10,423 nucleotides of DNA. Source: Pyrinomonadaceae bacterium (lineage in GTDB: Bacteria; Acidobacteriota; Blastocatellia; Pyrinomonadales; Pyrinomonadaceae). Position numbers and translations under genes: made by a program. The stretch covers positions 1 to 10,423 of the forward strand of contig JAJAYR010000358.1 in NCBI GenBank assembly GCA_026786155.1. The letters run 5' to 3'. A model generated the notes under the pieces. It had not been told where the DNA came from. It worked only from the letters and a program-made list of their open reading frames with translations, and did not search any database. Below, piece by piece: positions 1-7,275 of this stretch; positions within the stretch are counted from its first letter, which is position 1; every line of letters begins with the position of its first letter.

Positions 1-2
1 GA

Positions 3-53
3 GAAAATTTTATTTCTCCGCTTGACGAAATGTTGCCTGTTTTAGGAAAATAA
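3..53 (+). CDS. possible 3' end of an upstream gene (partial)
   Basis: Reading from base 3, the frame gives a protein-like tail (ENFISPLDEMLPVLGK) ending at a TAA at 51-53. The other two forward frames stop at 23-25 and 43-45 and look less protein-like. Only 16 codons are visible, so no function can be given. If it is real, it is a same-strand neighbour about 200 bp upstream of the S9 peptidase gene. It could equally be chance. No convincing terminator follows it. Confidence 0.25.
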   Translation, partial: ENFISPLDEMLPVLGK

Positions 54-191
54 TCGTATTCAAAACTTAGCTCTAATTTCACAACCGTTGGTTGAAAAGG
101 GAGTAGCATTTTAGCTCCGTAACGATAACCCGGGTCTAAATTTCACGCTAATTAAAATTAAAATAATTTTGTACGGGCGACACTTTTGTCG

Positions 192-220
192 TTGTGCAAT
201 CTACTTCTGCCGCTTTTTAT
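192..220 (+). promoter_or_regulatory. candidate promoter for the S9 peptidase gene
   Basis: TTGTGC at 192-197 and TTTTAT at 215-220 are separated by 17 bp, which would start transcription about 30 nt before the ATG at 258. A second weak candidate is TTCACG at 142-147 with TAATTT at 164-169 (16-bp spacer). Both are poor matches to a sigma-70 consensus and come from inspection only. Confidence 0.2.
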
Positions 221-257
221 TCAAGAAAAATGAAGTGATGAAGTAAAAGAATCATTT

Positions 258-2243
258 ATGCGAACAGCGATAAAGCTCATCTTTTGTTTAGCGATATTTT
301 TCGCCTTCCAAGCGAAGGAACTTTCCGCGCAGGTCGTTAATAACACTGCAGGAGCGTTTCCCGCGCCGGACGGACTTACCCTTAAGGGAACGGCGGAAGT
401 CCCGATGTCGCTGGCAAAGGCGACGGAAAGATACAACAATTATTATCAAGCGTCGCCTGTCGAAGGCTGGACGGTCGATAACAAGATTATCGTCAAAGAA
501 TTTGGCAGAACCGCTTCCCTGCTCACTTACCGGCAGCCGGAAGTACAGCCGACTCCGATACTGACTTTTCCATTACCTGCTTACGATATTTACCCGTCGG
601 ACGACCGCAAAAATTATCTTTACAACCAGGACACAGATGGAAAACTCAACTACCGGATGTTTGTCTGGAATCACGAAAGCAAACAAAGTGTGGCATTAAC
701 AGATATTGGAACGCGCAGTGTCCAGCCGATTTGGTCGCCTTCGGGCAAATACGTCGCTTACAGCTTCTCTGCACCCGACACGAAAGGGATGGAAATAGCC
801 TGGCAAAATCCTTTTAAGCCGGAGGAGAAAAGGATTGTTTTTTCGTCGCCTTATATGGTGCAGGCGGTTGCATGGTCAAAAGACGACCGATTTGTTGCCG
901 TCGAAGAATACGTTAATCTCGCCGATATGACGCGCCTGTGGCTTATTGAACCGCAAACCGGAAAGAAAACTCTGCTCAACAAATCGGAGAAAGACGCTTT
1001 CGGCATTGACGATGTGCAGTTCAGCACCGACGGCAAATACATTTATTTGACGAGCAACAGCACGGGCGAGTTTTTGAGCTTCGAGCGAATAAATCTTTCC
1101 ACCAAAGAATGGACAACAATTTATAAAAACGAAGCGGCGGACATCGAAATCGCACGGCTTTCGCCCGATGAATCGAAAGCCGCTTTTGTTTTTAACGACA
1201 GAGGCGTTTCGCGTCTCGTTTTTTATGACTTGAAAACCGGAAAACTCGAATCCGTTTCTAAACTCAATCCGGGCGCAATAACGAATCTCGAATGGTCGCC
1301 CGATTCCAAACAAGTCGCTTTTAATCTCGATTATGCGAGCGAAGCGTCGAGCATTTACACGGTCGCGGCAGATTCTTCTTCTCTGCAAATAACGCGCTGG
1401 GCGCACGAGCCGAACAAAGATGCGGACGAAAATCTTCCGCTCGTTGAAAGAATTGAATGGCAGTCTAAACCGGACGGAAAAACAATCGGCGGATGGATGT
1501 TCAAATCGAAGAAATCCGCTGCCGCGCCGCGCGCCGTCATCATTGAGTTTCACGGCGGACCGTCGGAGGAGTCGCGTCCGGTTCTCAATTACAACGATCT
1601 TTATTATCTAAATGACCTTGATACGGTCGTCATTTATCCGAATGTGCGCGGCTCCCGCGGCGCTGGGAAATCGTTTTCGCTCGGTGATAACGGCGAATTT
1701 CGCGCGAATCAGTTAAACGACGTTGCCGGACTTCTCGACTGGATAAAAAAACAACCAGATCTTGATGCAAACCGCGTGATGCTGCGCGGATTTTCTTATG
1801 GCGGGTATCTGGCGCTGCTCGCCGCGGCGCGTTTTCCCGATAAAATTGCTGCCGTTTCCGCTCAAGCCGCGCCGACAAATCTCGCAACTTTGCAGGCAAA
1901 TGACCCGGCTTGGCGCGTCGGAACGAGCCGCACGGAATTCGGCGACGAGACCAATCCGCAAACCAAACAGGCTTTAGAAAAAATTGCCGTTCCGAATATG
2001 GCGAGCAATTTAAAGGTTCCGATTCTGCTGGCGCACGGCGAATTGGACACACAAGTTCCGGCGAGCGAAGCAAGACAACTCATTGCCGCCGTCGAAAAGC
2101 AATCTCCAAACACGCCGCTCTGGACGGTTTTCGGTAAACCGGACAAACACGGCTTGGGCGGAGTTCGCAGTTTTTACCATTCGCTGCTCGAAATCGTTTT
2201 TTTTGAAAAATACGTGCTTCGGCGCGGCGAGACAAATAAATAA
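258..2243 (+). CDS. secreted S9 family (prolyl oligopeptidase-type) serine peptidase
   Basis: This is a 661-residue exported serine peptidase of the dipeptidyl/acylaminoacyl peptidase type, which hydrolyses short peptides outside the cytoplasm. Residues 1-25 form a signal peptide (Arg/Lys start, hydrophobic core, likely cleavage after LSAQ). Residues about 100-400 form a beta-propeller with PD40-type repeats, seen as WSPSGKYVAYS (159-169), WSKDDRFVAVE, FSTDGKYIYLT, LSPDESKAAFV and WSPDSKQVAFN. The C-terminal alpha/beta-hydrolase has the oxyanion motif HGGP (432-435) and the nucleophile motif GFSYGG with Ser513. Asp597 (GELD) and His631 (DKHG) complete the triad, so the enzyme looks intact. 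Length is normal for the family. The start is the first ATG giving a full signal peptide; the Shine-Dalgarno is weak. The exact substrate (DPP-IV-like or acyl-peptide) cannot be read from sequence. It leads a probable unit with the two genes downstream. Confidence 0.93.
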   Translation: MRTAIKLIFCLAIFFAFQAKELSAQVVNNTAGAFPAPDGLTLKGTAEVPMSLAKATERYNNYYQASPVEGWTVDNKIIVKEFGRTASLLTYRQPEVQPTPILTFPLPAYDIYPSDDRKNYLYNQDTDGKLNYRMFVWNHESKQSVALTDIGTRSVQPIWSPSGKYVAYSFSAPDTKGMEIAWQNPFKPEEKRIVFSSPYMVQAVAWSKDDRFVAVEEYVNLADMTRLWLIEPQTGKKTLLNKSEKDAFGIDDVQFSTDGKYIYLTSNSTGEFLSFERINLSTKEWTTIYKNEAADIEIARLSPDESKAAFVFNDRGVSRLVFYDLKTGKLESVSKLNPGAITNLEWSPDSKQVAFNLDYASEASSIYTVAADSSSLQITRWAHEPNKDADENLPLVERIEWQSKPDGKTIGGWMFKSKKSAAAPRAVIIEFHGGPSEESRPVLNYNDLYYLNDLDTVVIYPNVRGSRGAGKSFSLGDNGEFRANQLNDVAGLLDWIKKQPDLDANRVMLRGFSYGGYLALLAAARFPDKIAAVSAQAAPTNLATLQANDPAWRVGTSRTEFGDETNPQTKQALEKIAVPNMASNLKVPILLAHGELDTQVPASEARQLIAAVEKQSPNTPLWTVFGKPDKHGLGGVRSFYHSLLEIVFFEKYVLRRGETNK

Positions 2244-2288
2244 ACAAAACCAAAAAAATAAAAAACACAGGAAGGAAAATAAAGAAAA

Positions 2289-2534
2289 ATGAAAAATCAA
2301 TCGAAAATTCGCAAATCAATCATTCGTTCGTTACTCGTTTTGAGCCTCGCCGCAGGCACTTTGATGCCGCTGACGGCTTTGGGCTATGACGATCCGCCGC
2401 AAGACCCGCAGGAAGGCGGTCGCACAAGATCTGCTCCGCGGGTAACTTGTGAAACGACGACTTACAACATATTAATCGCCACGGTCGTCGTTACCGAGTG
2501 CAGCGACGGCACACGCACGGTGAGTCTCGCGTAA
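2289..2534 (+). CDS. small exported protein, unknown function
   Basis: This encodes an 81-residue protein that I do not recognise. The first 32 residues look like a Sec signal peptide: six Lys/Arg in the first 13 residues, a Leu/Ala-rich core at 15-30, and likely cleavage after TALG. That would leave a mature chain of about 49 residues. It starts acidic and Pro-rich (YDDPPQDPQEGG), passes an Arg-rich stretch, and ends with two cysteines (Cys54, Cys71) flanking a beta-prone Ile/Val run; these could form one disulfide. A purine-rich AGGAAGG (2269-2275) lies 13 nt before the ATG, a little far for ideal. The gene sits 45 bp after the S9 peptidase stop and about 100 bp before the CHAT protein, with no terminator between. 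The signal peptide and ribosome-binding site favour a real gene. A substrate, partner or ligand of one of the neighbouring proteases is a guess from position and shared export. Confidence 0.7.
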   Translation: MKNQSKIRKSIIRSLLVLSLAAGTLMPLTALGYDDPPQDPQEGGRTRSAPRVTCETTTYNILIATVVVTECSDGTRTVSLA

Positions 2535-2635
2535 AAACGCGCCTTGCAATTTGGAATCGAAACAATAAAGATGACCGGCTATCAAAAGTAATTCGGCTAA
2601 ATCAAATTTATTCGCGATGCCGGTCAAACAATTCA

Positions 2636-5083
2636 ATGACGGTGGTAAATACACTTGATAAAAGTAAAATTTTTGTATTATGGAAGCGAAAAACGGCTGG
2701 GTTGATTTTGCTCTTTTTCGCCCAGTTACTGTGCGCTTCAGGGCAGGAATTGAGCAAGCCCATTAACGATTCACCTTGCAAAGCAGCGCGTCTCGCCTCC
2801 GGTCAGGACAATTTCGAGGATGCCTCTCGTTTGATAAAGCAATGTTTAGAATCGAGTTCAAAAAACGATACGGCGAGTTACGCGGAAAATCTATTGCTCG
2901 GAGCAGAAATTGAATTTTATTTGGAAAACGACCGACAGGCGGCAATCTACGCATCGCTCGCGGAAAATCAATACGTTTCTTTTGCAGATGAAACCCGAAA
3001 GGCATTATGGCTCTTCAGCATCAAATTGAAGAAGGTTCAAGCCGCTCTTAAAGTCGAAAATGGAGAATACCAGCCCGCGTTAAGGCTTTATAAAGAAGGT
3101 CTGACAATTATTGATTCAGGGAACGATATAGTCCAAAAAGACGGCGGCGAACCACACCGCCTTAAAGCCGATTTATTATCCGGCGTGAGTTTCATCCAAC
3201 TAAAAAACGGCTTATACGCCGAAGCAATTACAAATCTTGAATCCGCTCTGGCGCAGCTTTCCGATTCGCCGCACGACAGTTATTCTCGCGCCGCTATCTT
3301 AAATGACTTCGGGCATTTACTTAATGAGCAGCGGTCGCACCGGCAAGCCATCGGGTATTTGGAAAAATCCGCCGAAATTTGGCAAAGAGAAAAAGATTGG
3401 TTCAATTACGCGATGACGCAGCAAAACTTAGCCGTCGCTTATCGCGGAATCGGAGATTATAAGCAGGCGCAAGTCTTTTTCGAGCGCGTCCGAGACTTAG
3501 CTGTCAAAAATAATTTCCTCGAATTAGAAACGATGAGCCTACAAGGTTTGGCTTCGCTCGAACAAGTTCGCGGAGAATATAAAAAAGCAGTTGAGATTTT
3601 GCAGAAGGTACTAAGCCAATCGACCGCCTCGGTCCGTCGCGCGGAGATTCTATGGCGGTTGTCCTCAAATCAGAATCTGACAGGCGAAAACACATCGGCT
3701 CGCATCAATGCGACTGAATGTTATGAATATGCAACAGCGCAGAAAATCGAAAATCTGCGGTATTTGTGCGCGACGAATTTAGGAGTAACTTTCCTGCAAG
3801 ATTCGCCTGTGACAGCCGAAAAATGGTTAAGCACAGCAGTTGCGATTACTGAAAATTTAAGCCGCCGCGTCGCCGGGCGAGAACCTGAAAAAGTCTATTT
3901 TATGCAGGACAAATCGGCGGCGTATCACGGTCTAATCAAACTATTCGCTAAAGCTAATAAACCGGAGCAGGCGCTCGCCGTTTCGGAGAAGCTGAAGTCG
4001 CGCGTGCTGCGGGAAAAGCTGCAAAGCAGATCGACTAAAATCTTGGGCGACGATGTTTCAAGCCGAATATCTAATCTTCCAGCCGATACCACCGTCGTTT
4101 CATATGTTATAGCCGACAATGAGTGTTTCGCTTTTGTTCTCAAAGCAAACGAGCCGCCGAAAGTAATTGCCCTGCCCGCCAGCGAAGCGAAACTGCGTGA
4201 GCAAATCAGACGTTACCGCGAAAGCATTCTGACTTTCAGCCCGACATTCAAACGGGAAGCGCGGGCATTATATGACTCCTTGCTCAAAGCTGCGGAAGGC
4301 GAAATTGCCAATGCGAAACATTTAATCATCGTGCCTGACGGCGCATTGTGGGAATTGCCGTTCCAAGCGTTGATAACGTCATCCAATAAATACCTCGTCG
4401 AAGAACGCGAAATTTCCTACGCCCCATCGCTCGGCGTTTTGACCGGAGCGAGATCGCCGACAACTTCAAAAACTAACCCAAAGAATTTAGTCGCTTTCGC
4501 CAATTCGACGCGAAAAGATTCCCCTGCCTTGCCGGAAGCTGAGCGCGAGGCAAAAGACATCGGCAAGCTATATGCGCCGTCGTCAATTTTCGTTAAAACC
4601 GCCGCGACCGAAAGGCGCGTCAAAACGGAAGCCGCGCAAGCTAAAGTTTTGCATCTCGCGGTTCACGGCAGAATTGATCAAACCGACCCGTTCAATTCCG
4701 CGCTGCTTTTCACTGAGGATTCGGGCGACGACGGGCGATTGACGGTTTCAGAAATTTTGCAGATGAATTTGCCGGACAGTCTCGTCGTTCTTTCGAGTTG
4801 CGACACGAGCAACGGGCAAGTCTTGAGCGGCGAAGGTTTGCTCAGTCTTTCGTGGGCTTTTTTAGCAGCGGGCGGTCAATCGGTCGTCGCAGCGCAGTGG
4901 GCGGTCGAAGAAAAAGCGACCGCCGATTTGATGCTGAATTTTCATCGCGTTTTGAACGGAAACGTAACCGAATCGGCAAATGCTTTACGGGCGGCGCAGC
5001 TCGAAGCCTTGAAGCGTCCCGCGCCGTTTAATCATCCTTTTTACTGGTCTGCCTTTGTCGCCGTTGAAGGTCCGCAGCGTTGA
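2636..5083 (+). CDS. secreted TPR-CHAT domain protein (predicted caspase-like cysteine protease)
   Basis: This is an 815-residue protein from the ATG at 2636. Residues about 10-36 form a signal peptide or membrane anchor (KRK, then LILLFFAQLL, possible cleavage after ASG). Residues about 60-450 are tetratricopeptide-type helical repeats, for example YAEAITNLESALAQL, HRQAIGYLEKSAEIW, YKQAQVFFERVRDLA and YKKAVEILQKVL. From about 485 to the end is a CHAT domain of peptidase clan CD. The catalytic pair is visible: His677 in VLHLAVHG and Cys722 in VVLSSCDTSNG, followed by the family GEG, the AF..AGG run and an AQW motif. TPR-CHAT proteins are often proteases that recognise partners through the TPRs. 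The frame stays open upstream to a GTG at 2498 inside the mini-protein gene. That start would destroy the signal peptide, so 2636 is preferred, though it has no clear Shine-Dalgarno. The last 43 bp overlap the convergent anti-sigma gene. Confidence 0.88.
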   Translation: MTVVNTLDKSKIFVLWKRKTAGLILLFFAQLLCASGQELSKPINDSPCKAARLASGQDNFEDASRLIKQCLESSSKNDTASYAENLLLGAEIEFYLENDRQAAIYASLAENQYVSFADETRKALWLFSIKLKKVQAALKVENGEYQPALRLYKEGLTIIDSGNDIVQKDGGEPHRLKADLLSGVSFIQLKNGLYAEAITNLESALAQLSDSPHDSYSRAAILNDFGHLLNEQRSHRQAIGYLEKSAEIWQREKDWFNYAMTQQNLAVAYRGIGDYKQAQVFFERVRDLAVKNNFLELETMSLQGLASLEQVRGEYKKAVEILQKVLSQSTASVRRAEILWRLSSNQNLTGENTSARINATECYEYATAQKIENLRYLCATNLGVTFLQDSPVTAEKWLSTAVAITENLSRRVAGREPEKVYFMQDKSAAYHGLIKLFAKANKPEQALAVSEKLKSRVLREKLQSRSTKILGDDVSSRISNLPADTTVVSYVIADNECFAFVLKANEPPKVIALPASEAKLREQIRRYRESILTFSPTFKREARALYDSLLKAAEGEIANAKHLIIVPDGALWELPFQALITSSNKYLVEEREISYAPSLGVLTGARSPTTSKTNPKNLVAFANSTRKDSPALPEAEREAKDIGKLYAPSSIFVKTAATERRVKTEAAQAKVLHLAVHGRIDQTDPFNSALLFTEDSGDDGRLTVSEILQMNLPDSLVVLSSCDTSNGQVLSGEGLLSLSWAFLAAGGQSVVAAQWAVEEKATADLMLNFHRVLNGNVTESANALRAAQLEALKRPAPFNHPFYWSAFVAVEGPQR

Positions 5084-6255
5084 ACGGTCGCATTATTTTC
5101 TTTCTTCCATCTCTCGACTTGCGCGAGGAGACACCGCGCCGCTTTGTGTTTCGGATTCTTCGCCAGAATTTCCTTCAAAGCGCAGGCGGCGGCATCGAGC
5201 ATTCCTTCCTGAGCGTAAAAGACAGCGAGCTTCAATCTGTTGTTTTCGTTTTTCTTCAGCGACTCAATTTGATTTTCAGTTTTTTCTCTGGCGACGCGGA
5301 AAACGGCGGGCGGCTGCGGTGGAAACGGCGCGACGATTTCACCGCTTGCGGTTTGCGCCGCGACACGCCACAAGTATTTCGCGCCGCGATTTAAAGGCTT
5401 ATCGAGCTTGAAACTGGTTCCTGAAACTTCCGCCGTTGCAACTTCATTAAATTCCGCGTCGAGTACCGAAATCCGGTAGCTTGTCGCGTTCGGTATTTTT
5501 TGCCAGCGAAACTCCGGCACAGTTTCAAGCACCGTTTCGCCGACAGGTGCGAGCAGGGAAAAAGCCGGCGCGGCAAGTTTAGAATTTGGCTTATCTACTT
5601 TGCCGCGCAAAATCATTTCTTGACTCGGGCGCAACGACGAAACGGCTGGCGGCACATTTTCGAGTAATTGCGCCAATTCCCTATTTTGCGTTTCTGACGC
5701 TTCGCTTAGATTTCCCTTCGACTGCGGTAGGTTTGCGTCCGGCTTTATTAAGCGCGGCAGTGGTTGCCGTTTGGAATTTTGAGGATTTTCAATTTTTTGA
5801 GCTTCGTCGCCGGGCGCGTCGGGCGATTTTTCGATTGTCGGCAAATTGCTTTCTCTGTTTGGTGTTTTCGCATTTTTTGGAGCCTGATTCGTTTGCGCGA
5901 GTTCCGTTTTCGATTGGTGCGATGCGCTTCCACCCCGCCAAATCAAGAGCGAAAGAGCCGCTATCAAAATTAAAGCGCAAGCGCCCAAAAATGCCGGCTG
6001 CCGGAAAAACGCGAAAACAGCGGAAAGCGGCGATGCCGCAGGCGAAAGATTTGCGCCTCCGTAAATTTCTTCGCGTTCCGGTTCGTCTTCGAGCAGCGCA
6101 GACCAAAATTGCTCCGGTGTCGGCACTGGCAGTGCCTCTCTGCAAGCCGGGCATTGCAACAAATGCTTTTCGACCGCGCTCGATTCGATTTGCGCGAGCG
6201 AATCGGCGGCATAAGCGGCAAGCTGCTCTTTTGTTAAATGTTCGACTGTTTTCAT
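5041..6255 (-). CDS. membrane anti-sigma factor with zf-HC2 zinc finger, FN3-like domain and TPR-like tail
   Basis: This is a 404-residue single-pass membrane protein. The N-terminus has an anti-sigma zinc-finger pattern, His31-x3-Cys35-x2-Cys38, which in the family binds and inhibits an ECF sigma factor in the cytoplasm. A transmembrane helix follows at about 87-106 (AFLGACALILIAALSLLIW). A long Pro/Asn/Gln/Lys-rich linker spans about 107-228. Residues about 230-322 look like a fibronectin type III-like beta-sandwich (PEFRWQKIPNATSYRISV, YLWRVAA). Residues about 326-385 are a helical TPR-like hairpin (LKLAVFYAQEGMLDAAACAL). The topology puts the FN3-like and TPR parts outside the cytoplasm as a sensor arm. 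Its ATG overlaps the sigma gene's stop in an ATGA. The stop lies inside the convergent CHAT gene. The C-terminal region is unusual for a plain anti-sigma factor. The signal sensed is unknown. Confidence 0.85.
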   Translation of the reverse strand: MKTVEHLTKEQLAAYAADSLAQIESSAVEKHLLQCPACREALPVPTPEQFWSALLEDEPEREEIYGGANLSPAASPLSAVFAFFRQPAFLGACALILIAALSLLIWRGGSASHQSKTELAQTNQAPKNAKTPNRESNLPTIEKSPDAPGDEAQKIENPQNSKRQPLPRLIKPDANLPQSKGNLSEASETQNRELAQLLENVPPAVSSLRPSQEMILRGKVDKPNSKLAAPAFSLLAPVGETVLETVPEFRWQKIPNATSYRISVLDAEFNEVATAEVSGTSFKLDKPLNRGAKYLWRVAAQTASGEIVAPFPPQPPAVFRVAREKTENQIESLKKNENNRLKLAVFYAQEGMLDAAACALKEILAKNPKHKAARCLLAQVERWKKENNATVQRCGPSTATKADQ

Positions 6256-6980
6256 TTGTTCGTTAATTTTCGGAACTTCGCGCGGGCTTCGTGTCGTGCT
6301 TTTTTGATCGAATTGATGACGGATTCCAGATTTTGGCGTTCGCCGATTGCGCCGACGACGCGAGCGATTTGAGCGTCGGGCAAAGGCAGCTTGGTTACAA
6401 CTTCAAGCCATTCGCCGATTTCCATCTCCAAACTTTGCGCCAATTCCTCGTCTTTGATGCCGCCTTTTTGAAAATAGACGATTAGCTTTCGGCTGTGAAG
6501 CAGCAGAGCGCGTCTTTGCCTTAGAGACAGTTGGCAAGTTTCCTGCCAGACGCAACGAGCAAGCGATTTAAATTCGGCGTCCGAGTCCCCGGCGACCGAC
6601 TGCGGGCTTTCAATCCCGTCCGCAACATCGAGCGGAAGATGTGCCGCGTCCGCCGCGGTTTTGGAAAAATGACGATGCGTTTCGTTATAAGCCGTACGGG
6701 CGGCGAACGATTCCCAATCGCCCTCAGACATCTCCTTGCTTTTTTCTGGATACTTCTCGCGCCAATTTAATAATCTGAGAATAATTCCCTGCTCCAAATC
6801 TAAAGCTTCCGCATGCCTCGGCAACATGAAACGGCGGCGCACGATTTTTCGCACGACGGGCAAGGCGGCGAGAAAAGAATCTTCTGAATTTTTTTGATGA
6901 GACGGTTCTTCTATCGAATCCGGCAGGTTGTTTTCAGTCGTTGAAAACCGCCGTAATACATCCCAAAACGGTTCAATCAT
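6252..6980 (-). CDS. divergent ECF-type RNA polymerase sigma factor
   Basis: This is a 242-residue protein if it starts at the ATG at 6980; a TTG at 6995 would add five residues (MKSKP) and cannot be ruled out. Neither start has a good Shine-Dalgarno. Numbering here is from the TTG. Residues about 41-112 resemble sigma region 2 (LPVVRKIVRRRF, DLEQGIILRLLNWREKY, then AARTAYNETHRHF). The C-terminus resembles region 4, with LSLRQRRALLL at about 156-166 and an HTH-like DAQIARVVGAIGERQNLESVINSIKKAR at 207-234. About 40 extra residues separate these two parts, so region 4 is stretched compared with ordinary ECF sigma factors. The family call rests largely on the ATGA-coupled zf-HC2 anti-sigma gene downstream. 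The pair probably forms an operon responding to an extracytoplasmic signal. It is divergent from the sigma-54 activator gene. Confidence 0.75.
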   Translation of the reverse strand: MIEPFWDVLRRFSTTENNLPDSIEEPSHQKNSEDSFLAALPVVRKIVRRRFMLPRHAEALDLEQGIILRLLNWREKYPEKSKEMSEGDWESFAARTAYNETHRHFSKTAADAAHLPLDVADGIESPQSVAGDSDAEFKSLARCVWQETCQLSLRQRRALLLHSRKLIVYFQKGGIKDEELAQSLEMEIGEWLEVVTKLPLPDAQIARVVGAIGERQNLESVINSIKKARHEARAKFRKLTNK

Positions 6981-7056
6981 TGGTTTAGACTTCAAACCAC
7001 TACTACTGCTTTCGGTTGATTGGTCAATCGCAAGAAAGAGTCAGGCTTTACTTTAA

Positions 7057-7086
7057 AATATACCGTTTTGCTGCAATGTTTGTCCA
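7057..7086 (-). promoter_or_regulatory. candidate promoter for the sigma/anti-sigma operon
   Basis: Read on the minus strand, TGGACA (7086-7081) and TATATT (7062-7057) are 18 bp apart. Each differs from the sigma-70 consensus at one base. Transcription would start near 7050, giving a leader of roughly 55-70 nt. The rest of the 6996-7275 divergent region is AT-rich. It includes TATATATA at 7161-7168 on the + strand, which could be a -10 for the activator gene but lacks a good -35. No ECF-type GGAAC/CGTC pair, which would mark autoregulation, stood out. Confidence 0.35.
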
Positions 7087-7275
7087 AAGTGATTCCAGCC
7101 GCGAAAAAAAATGAAAAAGTTTTCGAGCTAGAAGTAACCTTCGGGCTTCAGCAGGGTTTTTATATATAGAGGGTAAATTTTTTGGCGACCGGTTTCCGGC
7201 AAAACTGCGAAGGAAAACACGCCGTCGGCATATTTTTGCTTCGACTAAATTTTGCAATTATAAAAATACAATCAA

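Noticed and set aside
1..18. GAGAAA/TTTCTC inverted repeat at the left edge
   Set aside because: It is a six-base AT-rich stem at the window boundary with no T tract; too weak to call a terminator.
876..1553. 225-codon minus-strand open frame inside the S9 peptidase gene
   Set aside because: It is antisense to the conserved propeller region, with Arg/Phe/Ile-rich composition typical of a reverse-frame shadow.
2655..2681. TTGATA ... TATTAT promoter-like pair at the start of the CHAT gene
   Set aside because: The spacer is only 15 bp. It lies inside the signal-peptide coding region, and no good start codon follows that would keep the N-terminus.
5586..6266. 226-codon + strand open frame opposite the anti-sigma gene
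   Set aside because: It is antisense to a well-supported protein. It is Arg/Phe/Ala-rich low-sense sequence with no domain and is explained as a shadow of codon bias.
7226..7240. Sigma-54-like GGCATATTTTTGC upstream of the activator gene
   Set aside because: The GG and GC elements are 9 bp apart where sigma-54 promoters need 10, and the -24 part is poor. A similar GGCGGAAGGTTGC at 8655-8667 has the same defect and lies in a hairpin.
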